Counted from the stretch's first letter, positions 17,062 to 26,325 are shown. The stretch: 64,000 nt of DNA from VAZQ01 sp963725185 (GCA_963725185.1 CAVRXO010000002.1:372001-436000), one strand, 5' to 3'. Numbers and translations: made by a program. Notes: generated by a model from the sequence alone, not told the origin.

Positions 17062-18033
17062 ATGCCGACGCAAGCAATGAACGATGTGCCGACCAACGTC
17101 CTGATCATATGTCCCGATCCGCAGGCCTATGTGTCGCGGCTCGCGGGCGCGTTCCCGCAGGTGAATTTCTCCTGCGTGGCCTCGCTCGAATGCACGCCGG
17201 CGCTCGACCGCATGGGCGCGGCCGACGCCATCCTCTCCTATGGCCGCGCCTTCGACGCCGAATGTCTCGCCCGCGCCAAGAGGCTCAAATGGTTCCAATG
17301 CCTGATCACCGGGACCGACCATTTGGCCCCGGTGTTGGCCGGCAGCCGCGTCATTCTCACCAATGCGCGCGGCATCCACGGTCCGCAGATGGCCGAGATG
17401 GCCATCCTGCACATGCTGGCGCTGTCGCGCCAGGTACCGCAGCTGGTGCGCAACCAGGCCGCCCATGTCTGGGAGCGCATCCTGCCCCGCGTGCTCGACC
17501 GCCGCACCATCGTCATCCTCGGCGTCGGCGCCATCGCGGAGCATACCGCGAAGGTCTGCAAGGCCTTCGGCATGACCACGCTTGGAATCTCGCGCACGCC
17601 GCGCCAGCTCGACGGCTTCGATGCGATCTACCCGCGCGAGCGGCTGCTCGAGGCCGCCGCGCAGGCGGATTTCCTGCTCGCGCTGGTGCCCTATACGAAG
17701 GAGAACGACAAGATCATCAATGCGGCGGTCTTCGACGCCATGAAGCCGACCGCTTATCTGATCAATGTGGCGCGCGGCGGCGTGGTGGATGAAACCGCCC
17801 TGGTGCAGGCGCTGCGGGACCGCAAGATCGCCGGCGCCGGGCTCGATGTCTTCGAGGAGGCCCCGCTGCCGCCGTCGCACCCGCTTTGGGACATGGACAA
17901 CGTCTTCATCACCCCGTTCATCGGCGGGCGCAGCGATCAATATGAAGAGAACATCATGTCGATCATCAAGCCCAACCTGCAAAGCTTCCTGGCCGGCCGC
18001 GACGATGAGATGATCAATCGCGTGCCCCTGTGA
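17062..18033 (+). CDS. D-2-hydroxyacid dehydrogenase (NAD(P)-dependent), catalytic His replaced
   Basis: 323 aa; the ATG at 17062 has AGGG about 8 bases upstream (alternative ATG 17077). The Rossmann motif is ILGVGAIAEHTAKVCKAFG. Substrate-site Arg (LINVARGGVVDE) and Glu (GAGLDVFEEAPLP) are present. The catalytic His normally found in TPHIxG is Phe here (VFITPFIGGRSD). Family members reduce 2-oxoacids. Loss of the acid/base His suggests an altered reaction or a non-catalytic role. It is divergent from the M24 hydrolase with ~122 bases between start codons. Confidence 0.88.
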   Translation: MPTQAMNDVPTNVLIICPDPQAYVSRLAGAFPQVNFSCVASLECTPALDRMGAADAILSYGRAFDAECLARAKRLKWFQCLITGTDHLAPVLAGSRVILTNARGIHGPQMAEMAILHMLALSRQVPQLVRNQAAHVWERILPRVLDRRTIVILGVGAIAEHTAKVCKAFGMTTLGISRTPRQLDGFDAIYPRERLLEAAAQADFLLALVPYTKENDKIINAAVFDAMKPTAYLINVARGGVVDETALVQALRDRKIAGAGLDVFEEAPLPPSHPLWDMDNVFITPFIGGRSDQYEENIMSIIKPNLQSFLAGRDDEMINRVPL

Positions 18034-18365
18034 CAACGACCTTCGAGCCGCGCCGCCGAACCTGATTCAGGGCCGGGCCGGCGCTTGCTTTTGGCCATGC
18101 GAGCCGGCATGCTGTCGAGGCTAGAAGGTGCCGTTGCGAATGCATCGACTGACTTGTTGATGCGCAGGTGGTGCCTTAATTGGGCGACGTCATCGGCATA
18201 GCGGGTTTCGCGCCGGCAGTGTTTGGCGCGCAACCATGGAGTGGCTGGTTCAAGTGACGGGCACAAGTCACGGGATCAAGCCGCTGGGGCTGGAATAACA
18301 AACCGAAATCAAATCAACCGACGGCCTGGCGCGATGCCGGGCCGCGCTAGGGAGAGAAACGTATC
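18034..18365. other. Intergenic region before the beta-propeller gene
   Basis: About 330 bases without a credible gene on either strand. It should hold the terminator of the dehydrogenase gene and the promoter of the beta-propeller gene. A GGGAGAG ribosome-binding site lies near 18350. I saw no repeat or strong hairpin. Confidence 0.4.
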
Positions 18366-19472
18366 ATGACAAAGCGTATCCATGGGGTAACGATGGCCGC
18401 GGCGCTCGCGACCGTCATGCTCGGCGGCAGCGCCCATGCCGCCGGAGTGAAGCTGTTGACCACGATCGACATTCCGGGCGAGGAGCTGAAGCTCTTCGAC
18501 ATCGGCACCGTCGATCCGGCGACCAGCCGCTACTACATCGCCGACCGCTCGAACAAAGGGGTCGACATCTTCGACACCAAGACCAACAAATATGTCGGAC
18601 GTATCGAAGGCTTCGTCGGCGTCGTCATGAAGGACGGCAAGCCGGTCGGCAGCGCGTCGGGGCCGAACGGCGTCGCGCTCGATGCGAAGAACAAGGAGCT
18701 CTGGGTGGGCGACGGCGACAGCACGCTCAAGGTCGTCGACCTCAAGTCCAATCCGCCCAAGATCTCGCAGACCATCGCGACCGGCGGCAGCAAGCGCGCC
18801 GACGAGCTGGCGGTCGATAGCAAGGATGGGATCGTCCTCGTCTTCAACAATGCCGACAAGCCGACCTTCGGCTCCTTCGTCTCGACCAAGCCCGGCCACA
18901 AGATCCTCGGCAAGGTCGAGGTCCCGGAGGCGACCGACGGGGTCGAGCAGTCCGCCTTCGTGCCGCAGACCGGCCTGTTCTATTCCTCGGTTCCTGAATG
19001 GAAGGAGGACAACAAGCAGGGCGGCGTCGCGGTGTTCGATCCGAAGAGCATGAAGATGCTGCGGCTGATCAACATTCCGGGCTGCCAGCCCACCGGGCTG
19101 ATGCCGGGTCCGGGCACCCATATGCTGGTCGGCTGCGCCGCCGGGCAGGACGGCACCAAGATGGACCCGGCGACGGTGATCTGGGACTGGAAGACCGAGA
19201 AGGTCGTCAGTGTCGTCACTGAGGTCGGCGGCATGGACGAGGTCTGGTACGATTCCGGCACTCATCACTACTACACCGCCTCGCGCGGCCAACCGGGCGG
19301 TGCGGTGCTGGGCGTCATCGACGCCAAGACCAACAAATGGATCGAGAACGTCCCGACCGCGCCCGGCGCCCATTCGGTCGCGGCGGATTCGAAGACCAAG
19401 CACGCCTTCGTCCCGCTCACCGCAAACCCGAGCTGCCCCAAGAGCTGCATCGGCGTCTATGGAGAGAAGTGA
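18366..19472 (+). CDS. Periplasmic YVTN/NHL-type beta-propeller protein
   Basis: 368 aa with a signal peptide (GVTMAAALATVMLGGSAHA, cleavage after AHA). The mature protein has repeated propeller blades: SRYYIADRSNKGVDIFDTKT, KELWVGDGDSTLKVVDL, GGVAVFDPKSMKMLRLINI, GAVLGVIDAKTNKWIEN. Four Cys (GCQPTG, VGCAAG, PSCPKSC) lie in the second half. Such proteins act as periplasmic binding or scaffold modules; a ligand cannot be named. Paired inverted repeats follow its stop. Confidence 0.8.
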   Translation: MTKRIHGVTMAAALATVMLGGSAHAAGVKLLTTIDIPGEELKLFDIGTVDPATSRYYIADRSNKGVDIFDTKTNKYVGRIEGFVGVVMKDGKPVGSASGPNGVALDAKNKELWVGDGDSTLKVVDLKSNPPKISQTIATGGSKRADELAVDSKDGIVLVFNNADKPTFGSFVSTKPGHKILGKVEVPEATDGVEQSAFVPQTGLFYSSVPEWKEDNKQGGVAVFDPKSMKMLRLINIPGCQPTGLMPGPGTHMLVGCAAGQDGTKMDPATVIWDWKTEKVVSVVTEVGGMDEVWYDSGTHHYYTASRGQPGGAVLGVIDAKTNKWIENVPTAPGAHSVAADSKTKHAFVPLTANPSCPKSCIGVYGEK

Positions 19473-19480
19473 TCGACGGG

Positions 19481-19555
19481 CCTGACAACTGCGGGGGTGC
19501 CTCCTGTGGGGCGCCCCTTGTCAGGATGCCAAGAGGGCGGCCACGAGGGCCGCCC
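19481..19555. terminator. Two adjacent hairpins between convergent genes
   Basis: First, CCTGACAA at 19481-19488 pairs with TTGTCAGG at 19518-19525. Second, GGGCGGCC...GGCCGCCC at 19535-19555. They sit between the stop of the beta-propeller gene and the stop of the convergent ThDP-enzyme gene. They may be a dispersed REP-type repeat used as a bidirectional terminator. Confidence 0.55.
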
Positions 19556-19572
19556 CTACGTATTTTGCGGTC

Positions 19573-21175
19573 CTAATCATAAACCGTCTCCAGATAATGC
19601 TCAGAATCAACGACCGCTTCGATCACGGTCGGACCCTCCGCGGCCAGCGCCTGGCGGACTGCCGCTTCCAGCGCATCGGGAGACCTCACGCCGACCGCCG
19701 GCACCCCGAAATAGTGCGCGGGCGGCGCGCCGTAATCCTCCGCCTGCAGCGCGGTGCCATAGAGCGGATATTGGCGGCGGATCTGCTTGACCTTGATGAG
19801 CCCAAGCCATCGGTCGTCGAGCACCACCACCGGCAGCGCGAGCTTGAGCCGCTTGGCGACCGCCACCTCCCCGCAGGTCATCTGGAAGCAGCCGTCGCCC
19901 AGGAGGCAGACCACGGGCGCGTCCGGGCGCGCCAGCTTGGCGGCGATCGCTCCCGGCAGGCCGAAGCCCATGGACGACCAGCCGTTGGTGATCTGGAACG
20001 TCTTGGGCGCATGCGCGGTCCATTGCGCGGCGATCTGGTGGGTATGGGCGCCGACGTCGAAGCTGAGCACGCCGTCGCGCGGCAGCGCGCGGCGGACCGC
20101 ATCGATGGCGGCATGCGCCGTGAATGACGCGCTCGCGGGGCGCAACGCGGCCTGAAAAGCGCGGCGATGCTCGGCGAGCGCTTCCTCCCGCCATGCATTG
20201 GCGGTTGCGGGAGCGGCGACGAGGCGCGTCAACGACGCATCGAGATCGCCGATCGCCTGGTGCATCAGGCGCACCGAGGGCGCCACGTCCGCCGTCTCGA
20301 TATCGATCTGCAGGAGCGGGGTATCGCCAATCCAGGCTTCGTATTCGACCTCGACCGTATCGTAGCCCACACCCACGATCAGGTCGGCGGAGCGCAGGAA
20401 GCGGCGCTGGATCTGCCGGCAGCTGCGCTCGATGCAGCCGATCGCAAGCGGGTGATCCTCGTCGATCATGCCCTTGGCCATGGTGGTCGTACAGAACGGG
20501 AGGTGGTGGCGCTCGATGAATTCCCGCAACAGCCTGGGATCGCGCATGCGCATGGCCGAAGCGCCGAGCACCGCGATCGGCCGCTTGGCGGCGGCGAGCA
20601 ACGCGGCGGCACGCGCGAGGGCGCTCTCCGGCGCGGCGGCGAGCCGCTGCGGCGCGGCCACCGCCGGCGCCGGCTCGTTGGTCGGCGCCAGCGCCACGTC
20701 CTCGGGCAGGTCGAGATGCACCGGCCCTTTCGGCTCGCTGCCGGCGAGCCTGATCGCCTCGACCAGAAGTCTCGCCGATGCGCCCCTGCCGCAGCGGCAG
20801 CGTCGCCTTGGTGATGGGCGCGAACAGGGCATGGTGGTCGATCCACATCTGGATGCGGCGACCGAGCTGATCGGTATTGAGATTGCAAGTGATCGCGATC
20901 ATGGGCGAGCGGTCGAGATAGGCGCAGCCGACGCCGGTCGCCAGGTTGGTGGCGCCCGGGCCAAGCGTCGCGATGCACAGGCCCGGCGCTGCGGTCATGC
21001 GGCCGGTCACGTCGGCGGCGAAGCCGGCGGAGCCTTCATGCGCGGTCAGCACGAATTCGATGCCGCCCGCGCGCATCGCCTCCATCAGCGGCAGCACATT
21101 GCCGCTCGGAATGCCGAAGCCGCGGTCGATGCCGGCCGCCCTAAGGGTCGCGACGATCAGATCGGCGTTGTTCAT
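19573..21175 (-). CDS. ThDP-dependent enzyme, acetolactate-synthase-like large subunit, one frameshift
   Basis: The N-terminal Pyr domain from the ATG at 21175 includes DRGFGIPSGNVLPLMEAM, the cofactor-activating Glu (LTAHEGSAGFAADVTGR) and ATLGPGATNLATGVG. Near 20780, in a GGGG run, the frame shifts by one base. The central domain (RPIAVLGASAMRM) and the C-terminal PP domain (VVCLLGDGCFQMTCGE, ThDP/Mg GDG motif, then VVVLDDRW in place of the usual NN) follow to 19573. It would decarboxylate a 2-oxoacid and ligate or release the product; acetolactate formation is not proven because no ilvH is adjacent. It lies 60 bases downstream of the gamma-glutamyltransferase gene in the same operon. Confidence 0.82.
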
Positions 21176-21235
21176 GGGCTCGGCCGCGCGCTCACGAGGG
21201 AGAAATCAGAAGCACCAAAACCGGATAGGAGGCGC

Positions 21236-22804
21236 TCAATAGCCGAGCGCATAAGCCTCCCGCCGATAGTCCGCCGCACCCGCAAGGGTGCCGGTATCGA
21301 GCAGCTCGATGGCTTTCGCAGAGCCGTAGAAGTAGGCATCGTCCGCGCGCTCCGCCTTGTGACCCATCCGGGCAAGCTCGGCGACGATCGCCGGGGAGAA
21401 TTCGCCGTCGAGCAGCACGTCGCCGCTCTTGGTATTGCACCAGCGTGGCGCCTCCACGGCCGCCGCGACATCGCGGCCTTCGTCGATGAGATAGTTCAGC
21501 ACCTGGACGTTGGTCAGCGTCTGGCTCAAGCCACCGGGCGTCGCCAGCGCATAGCGCAGGCGGCCGCCGCGGCGCACCAGCACGGGGCAAAGCGTGTGGG
21601 CCGGCCGCCGGCGGGGTCCGACGCTGTTGGGCTGGTTCGGGGCGTGGGTGAAGCCCTGCATCCGATTGTTGAACAGGATGCCGGTCCCCGGATCGAGCAC
21701 CATGCTGCCGAAGGCGTTGAACACGCTTTGCACCAAGCTGATGGCATTGCCATGCTGGTCGGCGAGCAACACGCACGCGGTGCCGCCGCGGTCGGCGACC
21801 CGTTGGTGCCCTGCCCCGTTCAGCACGGCCGACTGGATGGCGGCCGTCATTTGCGGCCCGAGCAGTCGGTCGATCGCATCCGGGATCGCTTGCGGGTCGG
21901 CGATCAAGGGCACGCCTTCGAAGGCTGCGTGCATCGCGCTGATCTGATAGCCGAGCCGGCCTGCGACCGATCGGGTCAGCGTGCCGCTGTCGAGGGCGGC
22001 GAGCCCGTTGAGCTGCATCAGCAGCAGGATGCCGTAGGAATTGGGCGGCATGGCCTCGACCCGATGGCCGCGATAGTCGGTCGCGATCGCCTCCACCCAA
22101 AGCGGCGCGTAGGCGGCAAGGTCGGACGCCCGGATGAGGCCGCCACGGTCTTCTTGATAGCGCGCAATGCGGGCGGCCAGATCGCCGCAATAGAACTCGT
22201 CCGCGCCCTGCATCGCGATGGCGTTGAGCGAGGCGGCGAGCGCCGGCTGCCGCAGCATCTCGCCGATCTCGACCGGACGCCCCCGCGGCAAATACAGCGC
22301 CGCGCAGCCGGGATCGGCGGCCAGCGCGTCGCGGTTCTCCGGTAGACGCTCCGCCAGTACCTTCGAGACCGGATGGCCCTCGGCCAGCTCGATCGCGGAT
22401 TGAAACAGATCTTTCCACGGCAGACGGCCGAAGCGGGCGTGCATGACGTCCCAGGCACGCACCAGTCCCGGAACCACCGGGGCAAGCGGCCCACGCGTCT
22501 TCATGCCGTCCGGAAACCGTTGCGGCACCGCCAGGGCGGGCGCCACGCCCGATGCGTTGAGACCGAAAGTCTTGCCGCTCGCGGCCTCGTGAAACAACAG
22601 GAAGCAATCGCCGCCAATCGAGGTCGCCTGCCCGACCACCACCGCGAGCGCCGCGGAGGCCGCGACCATCGCATCGACAAGATTGCCGCCGCGCTTGAGG
22701 GTCTCGATCCCAGCGAGCGTGGCGGCGGCATGGCCCGACACCACCATGACTTCGCGGCCGAAGACCGGCGCGCGGGCGCTGCGACACTGCGGGCCGGCCG
22801 GCAT
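21236..22804 (-). CDS. Gamma-glutamyltransferase family protein
   Basis: 522 aa, Ntn-hydrolase. The autoprocessing/nucleophile Thr is Thr342 in DRGGTACVLLAD. SMVLDPGTGILFNNRMQGF and RRRPAHTLCPVLV, LATPGGLSQTLTNVQVL complete the small-subunit signature. No clear signal peptide, so a cytoplasmic or atypically exported enzyme is likely. It would cleave gamma-glutamyl compounds or a related amide. The start is 9 bases after the stop of the Bug protein gene, so they are co-transcribed. The first ~18 residues could be replaced by a start at the internal Met20. Confidence 0.9.
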   Translation of the reverse strand: MPAGPQCRSARAPVFGREVMVVSGHAAATLAGIETLKRGGNLVDAMVAASAALAVVVGQATSIGGDCFLLFHEAASGKTFGLNASGVAPALAVPQRFPDGMKTRGPLAPVVPGLVRAWDVMHARFGRLPWKDLFQSAIELAEGHPVSKVLAERLPENRDALAADPGCAALYLPRGRPVEIGEMLRQPALAASLNAIAMQGADEFYCGDLAARIARYQEDRGGLIRASDLAAYAPLWVEAIATDYRGHRVEAMPPNSYGILLLMQLNGLAALDSGTLTRSVAGRLGYQISAMHAAFEGVPLIADPQAIPDAIDRLLGPQMTAAIQSAVLNGAGHQRVADRGGTACVLLADQHGNAISLVQSVFNAFGSMVLDPGTGILFNNRMQGFTHAPNQPNSVGPRRRPAHTLCPVLVRRGGRLRYALATPGGLSQTLTNVQVLNYLIDEGRDVAAAVEAPRWCNTKSGDVLLDGEFSPAIVAELARMGHKAERADDAYFYGSAKAIELLDTGTLAGAADYRREAYALGY

Positions 22805-22813
22805 GTCAGCGCG

Positions 22814-23788
22814 TCACTCGTGAATTCCCGCGCTGGCCATGACGTCGTGCCACTTTACGACATCGGCGCGCATGCGGTCGCCGAGCGCTGCGGGCGGACC
22901 CGGCTCCGGCTCGACGCCCTGCTCGGTCAGCGCAGCCCGCACGCCGGCATCATTGAGCACGGCGGTGACCTCGCGGTTGAGCTTCGCGATGATGGCGGGC
23001 GGCGTACGCGCCGGCATGACAAGGCCCTGCCAAAGCGAGGACTCATAGCCCGGCAGTCCGGCTTCGGCGATGGTCGGGACATCGGGCAGCGCCACGTTGC
23101 GAACCGTGCCGCTGATCCCGAGCGCGCGCAGCCGGCCTTCGCGAATATTACCGATGGACGGCGGGATGGTGCCGAACTGCATGTCGACGCGCCCCTCCAT
23201 CAGGTCAAGCGCGGCCGGTGCGGTTCCCCGATAGGGCACATGCACCATCTCGATCTTCGCCATCTTCTCGAACAGGGCACCCGAGAGATGCGCGAGCGTG
23301 GCGAGACCGGCGGAGGCGTAGGTCAAGCTGCGCGGCTTGGCCTTGGCCAGCGCGATGAGCTCCGCAACCGTCTTGGCCGGCAGGCCCGGATAGACGGCAA
23401 GAACGAACGGAGAGCTGCCGAGCATCGAGACCGGGGCGAAATCCTTGACCGGATCGTAGCCGAGCCGGCTGGTGAAGCTCGGCGCCACCGCATGGGTGCT
23501 GGTATTGGCGAGCCCCATCGTATAACCGTCGGGCTCCGCGCGCGCGACCGCCTCGCTGCCGATATTGCCGCTGGCGCCGGCCCGGTTGTCGACGAACACC
23601 TGCTGCTTGAGGCGCTCGCCGAGCTTCTGGGCAACGATGCGCGCCACAATGTCGGAGCTGCTGGCGGGGGTGAACGGAACGATCAACCGGATCGACCGCG
23701 TCGGCCAATCCGATTGGCCGGCAGCCGGGCCGCATGCAGCGCCGACTGCAATGAATGCAAGCAAAAATCCCCACGGCGCGCGCGTCAT
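22814..23788 (-). CDS. Bug/TctC-type periplasmic substrate-binding protein
   Basis: 324 aa with signal peptide (PWGFLLAFIAVGAACGPAAG). Bug-family motifs: WPTRSIRLIVPFTPASSSD, VFVDNRAGASGNIGSEAVA, VHVPYRGTAPAALDLMEG, PDVPTIAEAGLPGY. It would capture a carboxylate in the periplasm for a TctAB-type permease, but no tctA/tctB is present in the window. It is followed after 9 bases by the gamma-glutamyltransferase gene and preceded by a VOC gene, all on the minus strand. Confidence 0.92.
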   Translation of the reverse strand: MTRAPWGFLLAFIAVGAACGPAAGQSDWPTRSIRLIVPFTPASSSDIVARIVAQKLGERLKQQVFVDNRAGASGNIGSEAVARAEPDGYTMGLANTSTHAVAPSFTSRLGYDPVKDFAPVSMLGSSPFVLAVYPGLPAKTVAELIALAKAKPRSLTYASAGLATLAHLSGALFEKMAKIEMVHVPYRGTAPAALDLMEGRVDMQFGTIPPSIGNIREGRLRALGISGTVRNVALPDVPTIAEAGLPGYESSLWQGLVMPARTPPAIIAKLNREVTAVLNDAGVRAALTEQGVEPEPGPPAALGDRMRADVVKWHDVMASAGIHE

Positions 23789-23884
23789 CTCATAGCCCTC
23801 ATCTGCTCCGCTTCGCCCAGGCTCTCGACGACCAGGCCGGGCAAGCTTCGGATCCTCGGCGGCGAGCCGGTCGGCATCACCCGC

Positions 23885-24298
23885 TCAGGCCTTGGCGACC
23901 GCATCGCCGGCGGCGGCGTCGGCGGCCACGACCTCCTTGGCGGCGCCGATCCAGCCCGTATGGGTGAGGTCGAAGACGATGCCGAGCGGGTCCTTGTACT
24001 TGGCCTCGTAATACGAATTGGGCGAGGTCGGCCGGCCGGTCAGGTAGGTTCCGCCGGCGTCGAACACCTTCTTCTCGACGTCCGCCAGATCGTCCACCCA
24101 CATCCCGAAATGATAGAGCCCGATCGGTTCATCGTCGGATTCCCGCTTCAGGAGCGCCACGTTCATCACGCCATCCGACATATAGATGCCGCGGCGGCCG
24201 GTGCCGGCGCGCTTCATGTCGAAGGCATGCTCGAAGAACTGTGCGGCAGCCTCCGGATCCGGAACGATAATCGCGATGTGGCGAAGGCGCGTGGCCAT
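23885..24298 (-). CDS. VOC (glyoxalase/dioxygenase-fold) protein
   Basis: 137 aa from the ATG at 24298, preceded by AGGAG. Two beta-alpha-beta-beta-beta units: LRHIAIIVPDPEAAAQFFEH and YHFGMWVDDLADVEKKVFDAG. Candidate metal ligands are His in LRHIAI, Glu/His in the centre (IGLYHFGM) and a C-terminal Asp/Glu. Family members act on vicinal oxygen chelates, as lactoylglutathione lyases or ring-cleaving dioxygenases; the reaction cannot be fixed. It is the first gene of the VOC-Bug-GGT-ThDP run. Confidence 0.85.
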   Translation of the reverse strand: MATRLRHIAIIVPDPEAAAQFFEHAFDMKRAGTGRRGIYMSDGVMNVALLKRESDDEPIGLYHFGMWVDDLADVEKKVFDAGGTYLTGRPTSPNSYYEAKYKDPLGIVFDLTHTGWIGAAKEVVAADAAAGDAVAKA

Positions 24299-24384
24299 GA
24301 ATCGAGCTCCTGCGGATGGGTGCTTTTTGGTATCGATGCCGAACCATAACAGTCCGCCCCGGCGGTTCAAGCTGCGGCTGCTTC

Positions 24385-24488
24385 CTCGTCCCGGCCATTA
24401 GCGCGCTTTACGCGTCTTCGACGCGCTATCAGCCGGGACTGTTCCAGACTCGGCATTTGGGACGGTCCCGGGTCAAGCCTGGGACAAG
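24385..24488. repeat. REP-like hairpin element, copy 3, with extra internal stem
   Basis: The outer parts match copies 1 and 2 (CGTCCCGGCC...GCCGGGAC, then GGTCCCGGGTCAAGCCTGGG). Between the left arms a second stem, TAGCGCG...CGCGCTA at about 24399-24429, is inserted. It lies between divergent VOC and DMT genes, so here it is not in a terminator position. Confidence 0.75.
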
Positions 24489-24594
24489 TTTGTTGCATCT
24501 CCCAGCTCAGAACTCCGCAGCCGCGCAAAATGACTGGCCGGCATGCAAGCAGCGTATGTCGGTCGTCGCCACGGCGTGCAATAAGGCTTGGGCG

Positions 24595-25536
24595 ATGAGA
24601 CCGACGCCAACGCGAGGAGAGCCAAACGGCGTGACTGCCACAATCGCAAGCGAGGCTCCCCCACCGCAGGCATCCAAGCGCCGCGAGCATGTCCCGCTGG
24701 GCATTCTCCATATGGTCGGCGCCACCATCGTGTTCTCGGCCTCGAGCGCTACCTCCAAATGGCTGGTGGCGACCTACCCGGCCGGCGAGGTGCTGTTCAC
24801 CCGTTCGGTGGTTTCGCTCGTCACCTGCGCGCTGTTCATCCTGCCCGCCACCGGGATTGCGGTCTTTCGGACCGACCGGCTGCGCCATCATGTGCTGCGC
24901 TCGTTTTCGCAATTCGTCTCGCAGTCGTGCCTCATCATCGCTTTCAGCCTGATGCCGCTCGCCGGCGCCATCGCGATCAACTTCTCGGCCCCCCTGTTCG
25001 CCACTCTGGTTTCGATCGTGCTGCTCAAGGAGCGGGTCGGGCTGGCGCGCTGGACCGCGCTGCTGGTGGGTTTTGTCGGGGTGCTGATCGTCACCAAGCC
25101 GGGCGCCGGGGCGTTTCAGGTCGGCGCGCTGTTTGCGCTCGCCAACGCCGTCCTCTACGGCACCGTGACGGCGGCGGTGCGGGGCATGACGGCGACCGAG
25201 TTGGCAGCAACCTTGACGCTCTATCAATTGCTCCTGATCACCGGCTTCTTCGCGCTGGTGGCGCCCTTCGGCTTCATCATGCCGACCTGGAGCGACTGGG
25301 GCCTGATCGTCTTCAACGGCGTTGCCAATGGGGTGGGGCAGTATTGGTGGACCAAATCGCTGCACCTCGGCCCGGCCTCGGCGGTCGCGCCGTTCTTCTA
25401 CCTGTCGCTCGTTTGGGCAGTCTTGATCGGATTTATCGTCTGGGGCGATGTACCGACCATCGGCCTGTTGATCGGCTCCGCCATCGTGGTGGCGTCAGGC
25501 CTGTTCCTGCTCTGGCGCGAGGCCCGAAGAGCGTAG
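24595..25536 (+). CDS. DMT-superfamily (EamA) transporter
   Basis: 313 aa from the ATG at 24595. Ten membrane spans in two EamA repeats: LGILHMVGATIVFSASSATS, LFTRSVVSLVTCALFILPA, GAIAINFSAPLFATLVSIV, then LGPASAVAPFFYLSLVWAV and LLIGSAIVVASGLFLLWRE. This is the RhaT/YdcZ-like branch, probably an exporter of amino acids or other metabolites at the inner membrane. Upstream frames in the same phase cross REP copy 3 and are not coding. It ends convergent to the isochorismatase-like gene. Confidence 0.88.
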   Translation: MRPTPTRGEPNGVTATIASEAPPPQASKRREHVPLGILHMVGATIVFSASSATSKWLVATYPAGEVLFTRSVVSLVTCALFILPATGIAVFRTDRLRHHVLRSFSQFVSQSCLIIAFSLMPLAGAIAINFSAPLFATLVSIVLLKERVGLARWTALLVGFVGVLIVTKPGAGAFQVGALFALANAVLYGTVTAAVRGMTATELAATLTLYQLLLITGFFALVAPFGFIMPTWSDWGLIVFNGVANGVGQYWWTKSLHLGPASAVAPFFYLSLVWAVLIGFIVWGDVPTIGLLIGSAIVVASGLFLLWREARRA

Positions 25537-25538
25537 CG

Positions 25539-25627
25539 GTAGCCCGGATGGAGCGCTTGCGTAATCCGGGACCTCCGTCCCCGCATTTACGGACTGTCTG
25601 CTTGTCCCGGCCCTGAGCCGGGACAAG
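25539..25627. repeat. Two short palindromic repeats (REP copy 4 plus a second REP type)
   Basis: GGTAGCCCGGATGGAGCG...TAATCCGGG at 25539-25570 is the same type as the 30206-30304 element. CTTGTCCCGG...CCGGGACAAG at 25601-25627 is a perfect hairpin equal to the left half of the 6777/15650/24385 repeats. Both lie between convergent genes and could terminate transcription in both directions. Confidence 0.75.
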
Positions 25628-25629
25628 AT

Positions 25630-26325
25630 TTACGCCACCTTGCGCTCGCGGGCGAGCCCGTCGAGATGGGCCAGCACCTCCTCGATATGCATGACGTCGG
25701 CGTATTTGTGATGCAGGTCGAACAGGTTGATCTTGTGATTGATCATCGCCCGGTCGTAGGTGCATTCCTCCACCAGCGTGTTGTGGAAGCCGTAGGAATA
25801 GGCGTCGACCGTGGAGGCCCGCACGCAGCCGGACGTGCTTTCGCCGCAGATGATCAGGCTGTTGATGCGCAGCTGCTGCAGGTGGGCGATGAGCGGCGTG
25901 CCGAAGAAGCATGAGGCACGCTCCTTGTAGATCACGAGCTCGCCGGGCTTGGGGGCAAGCTCGGCCTTGATGTCGTAGACGTTCTCCATCTTGCCGGCGA
26001 GATTGCGGTAGGTCGATTGCACCCCCGCGGTGTCCACATGCCGGGTGGTGTAGATGACCGGCACGCCGGCGCGGCGCGCCGCCGCGAACAGGTTCTGGGT
26101 GGGCGCCATCGCCCGCCAGGCATTCTCGCCGCAGGAGCCGGAGAATTCGCGGTCGACCTCTTTGACCGGGCGATCGCCGCCCTGATACGCCTTGTTGTAG
26201 AGGTCGATCGCCAGCACGGCCGGGTTGTCCCCCATATAGGTCTTGCGGCGGTAGGCCTGATAGATCTGCAGCGTGTCCGGATCGATGACGTCCTTCCAGC
26301 AGTGGTCTTCGAAATCGCGCGCCAT
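25630..26325 (-). CDS. Isochorismatase-like cysteine hydrolase
   Basis: 231 aa. Catalytic triad visible: Asp in AVLAIDLYNKAY, Lys in LVIYKERASCFFGT, Cys in GESTSGCVRASTVDA. The cis-peptide loop precedes the Cys. The N-terminal extension (DFEDHCWKDVIDPDTLQIYQ) is like N-carbamoylsarcosine amidase or maleamate amidohydrolase relatives, which release ammonia from amides. The substrate is unknown. It is monocistronic, convergent with the DMT gene, and separated from the alanine dehydrogenase gene upstream by ~100 bases. Confidence 0.88.
   Translation of the reverse strand: MARDFEDHCWKDVIDPDTLQIYQAYRRKTYMGDNPAVLAIDLYNKAYQGGDRPVKEVDREFSGSCGENAWRAMAPTQNLFAAARRAGVPVIYTTRHVDTAGVQSTYRNLAGKMENVYDIKAELAPKPGELVIYKERASCFFGTPLIAHLQQLRINSLIICGESTSGCVRASTVDAYSYGFHNTLVEECTYDRAMINHKINLFDLHHKYADVMHIEEVLAHLDGLARERKVA

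Noticed and set aside
20468..22345. 625-residue plus-strand frame
   Set aside because: Antisense shadow of the gamma-glutamyltransferase and ThDP-enzyme genes, caused by high GC at third positions.
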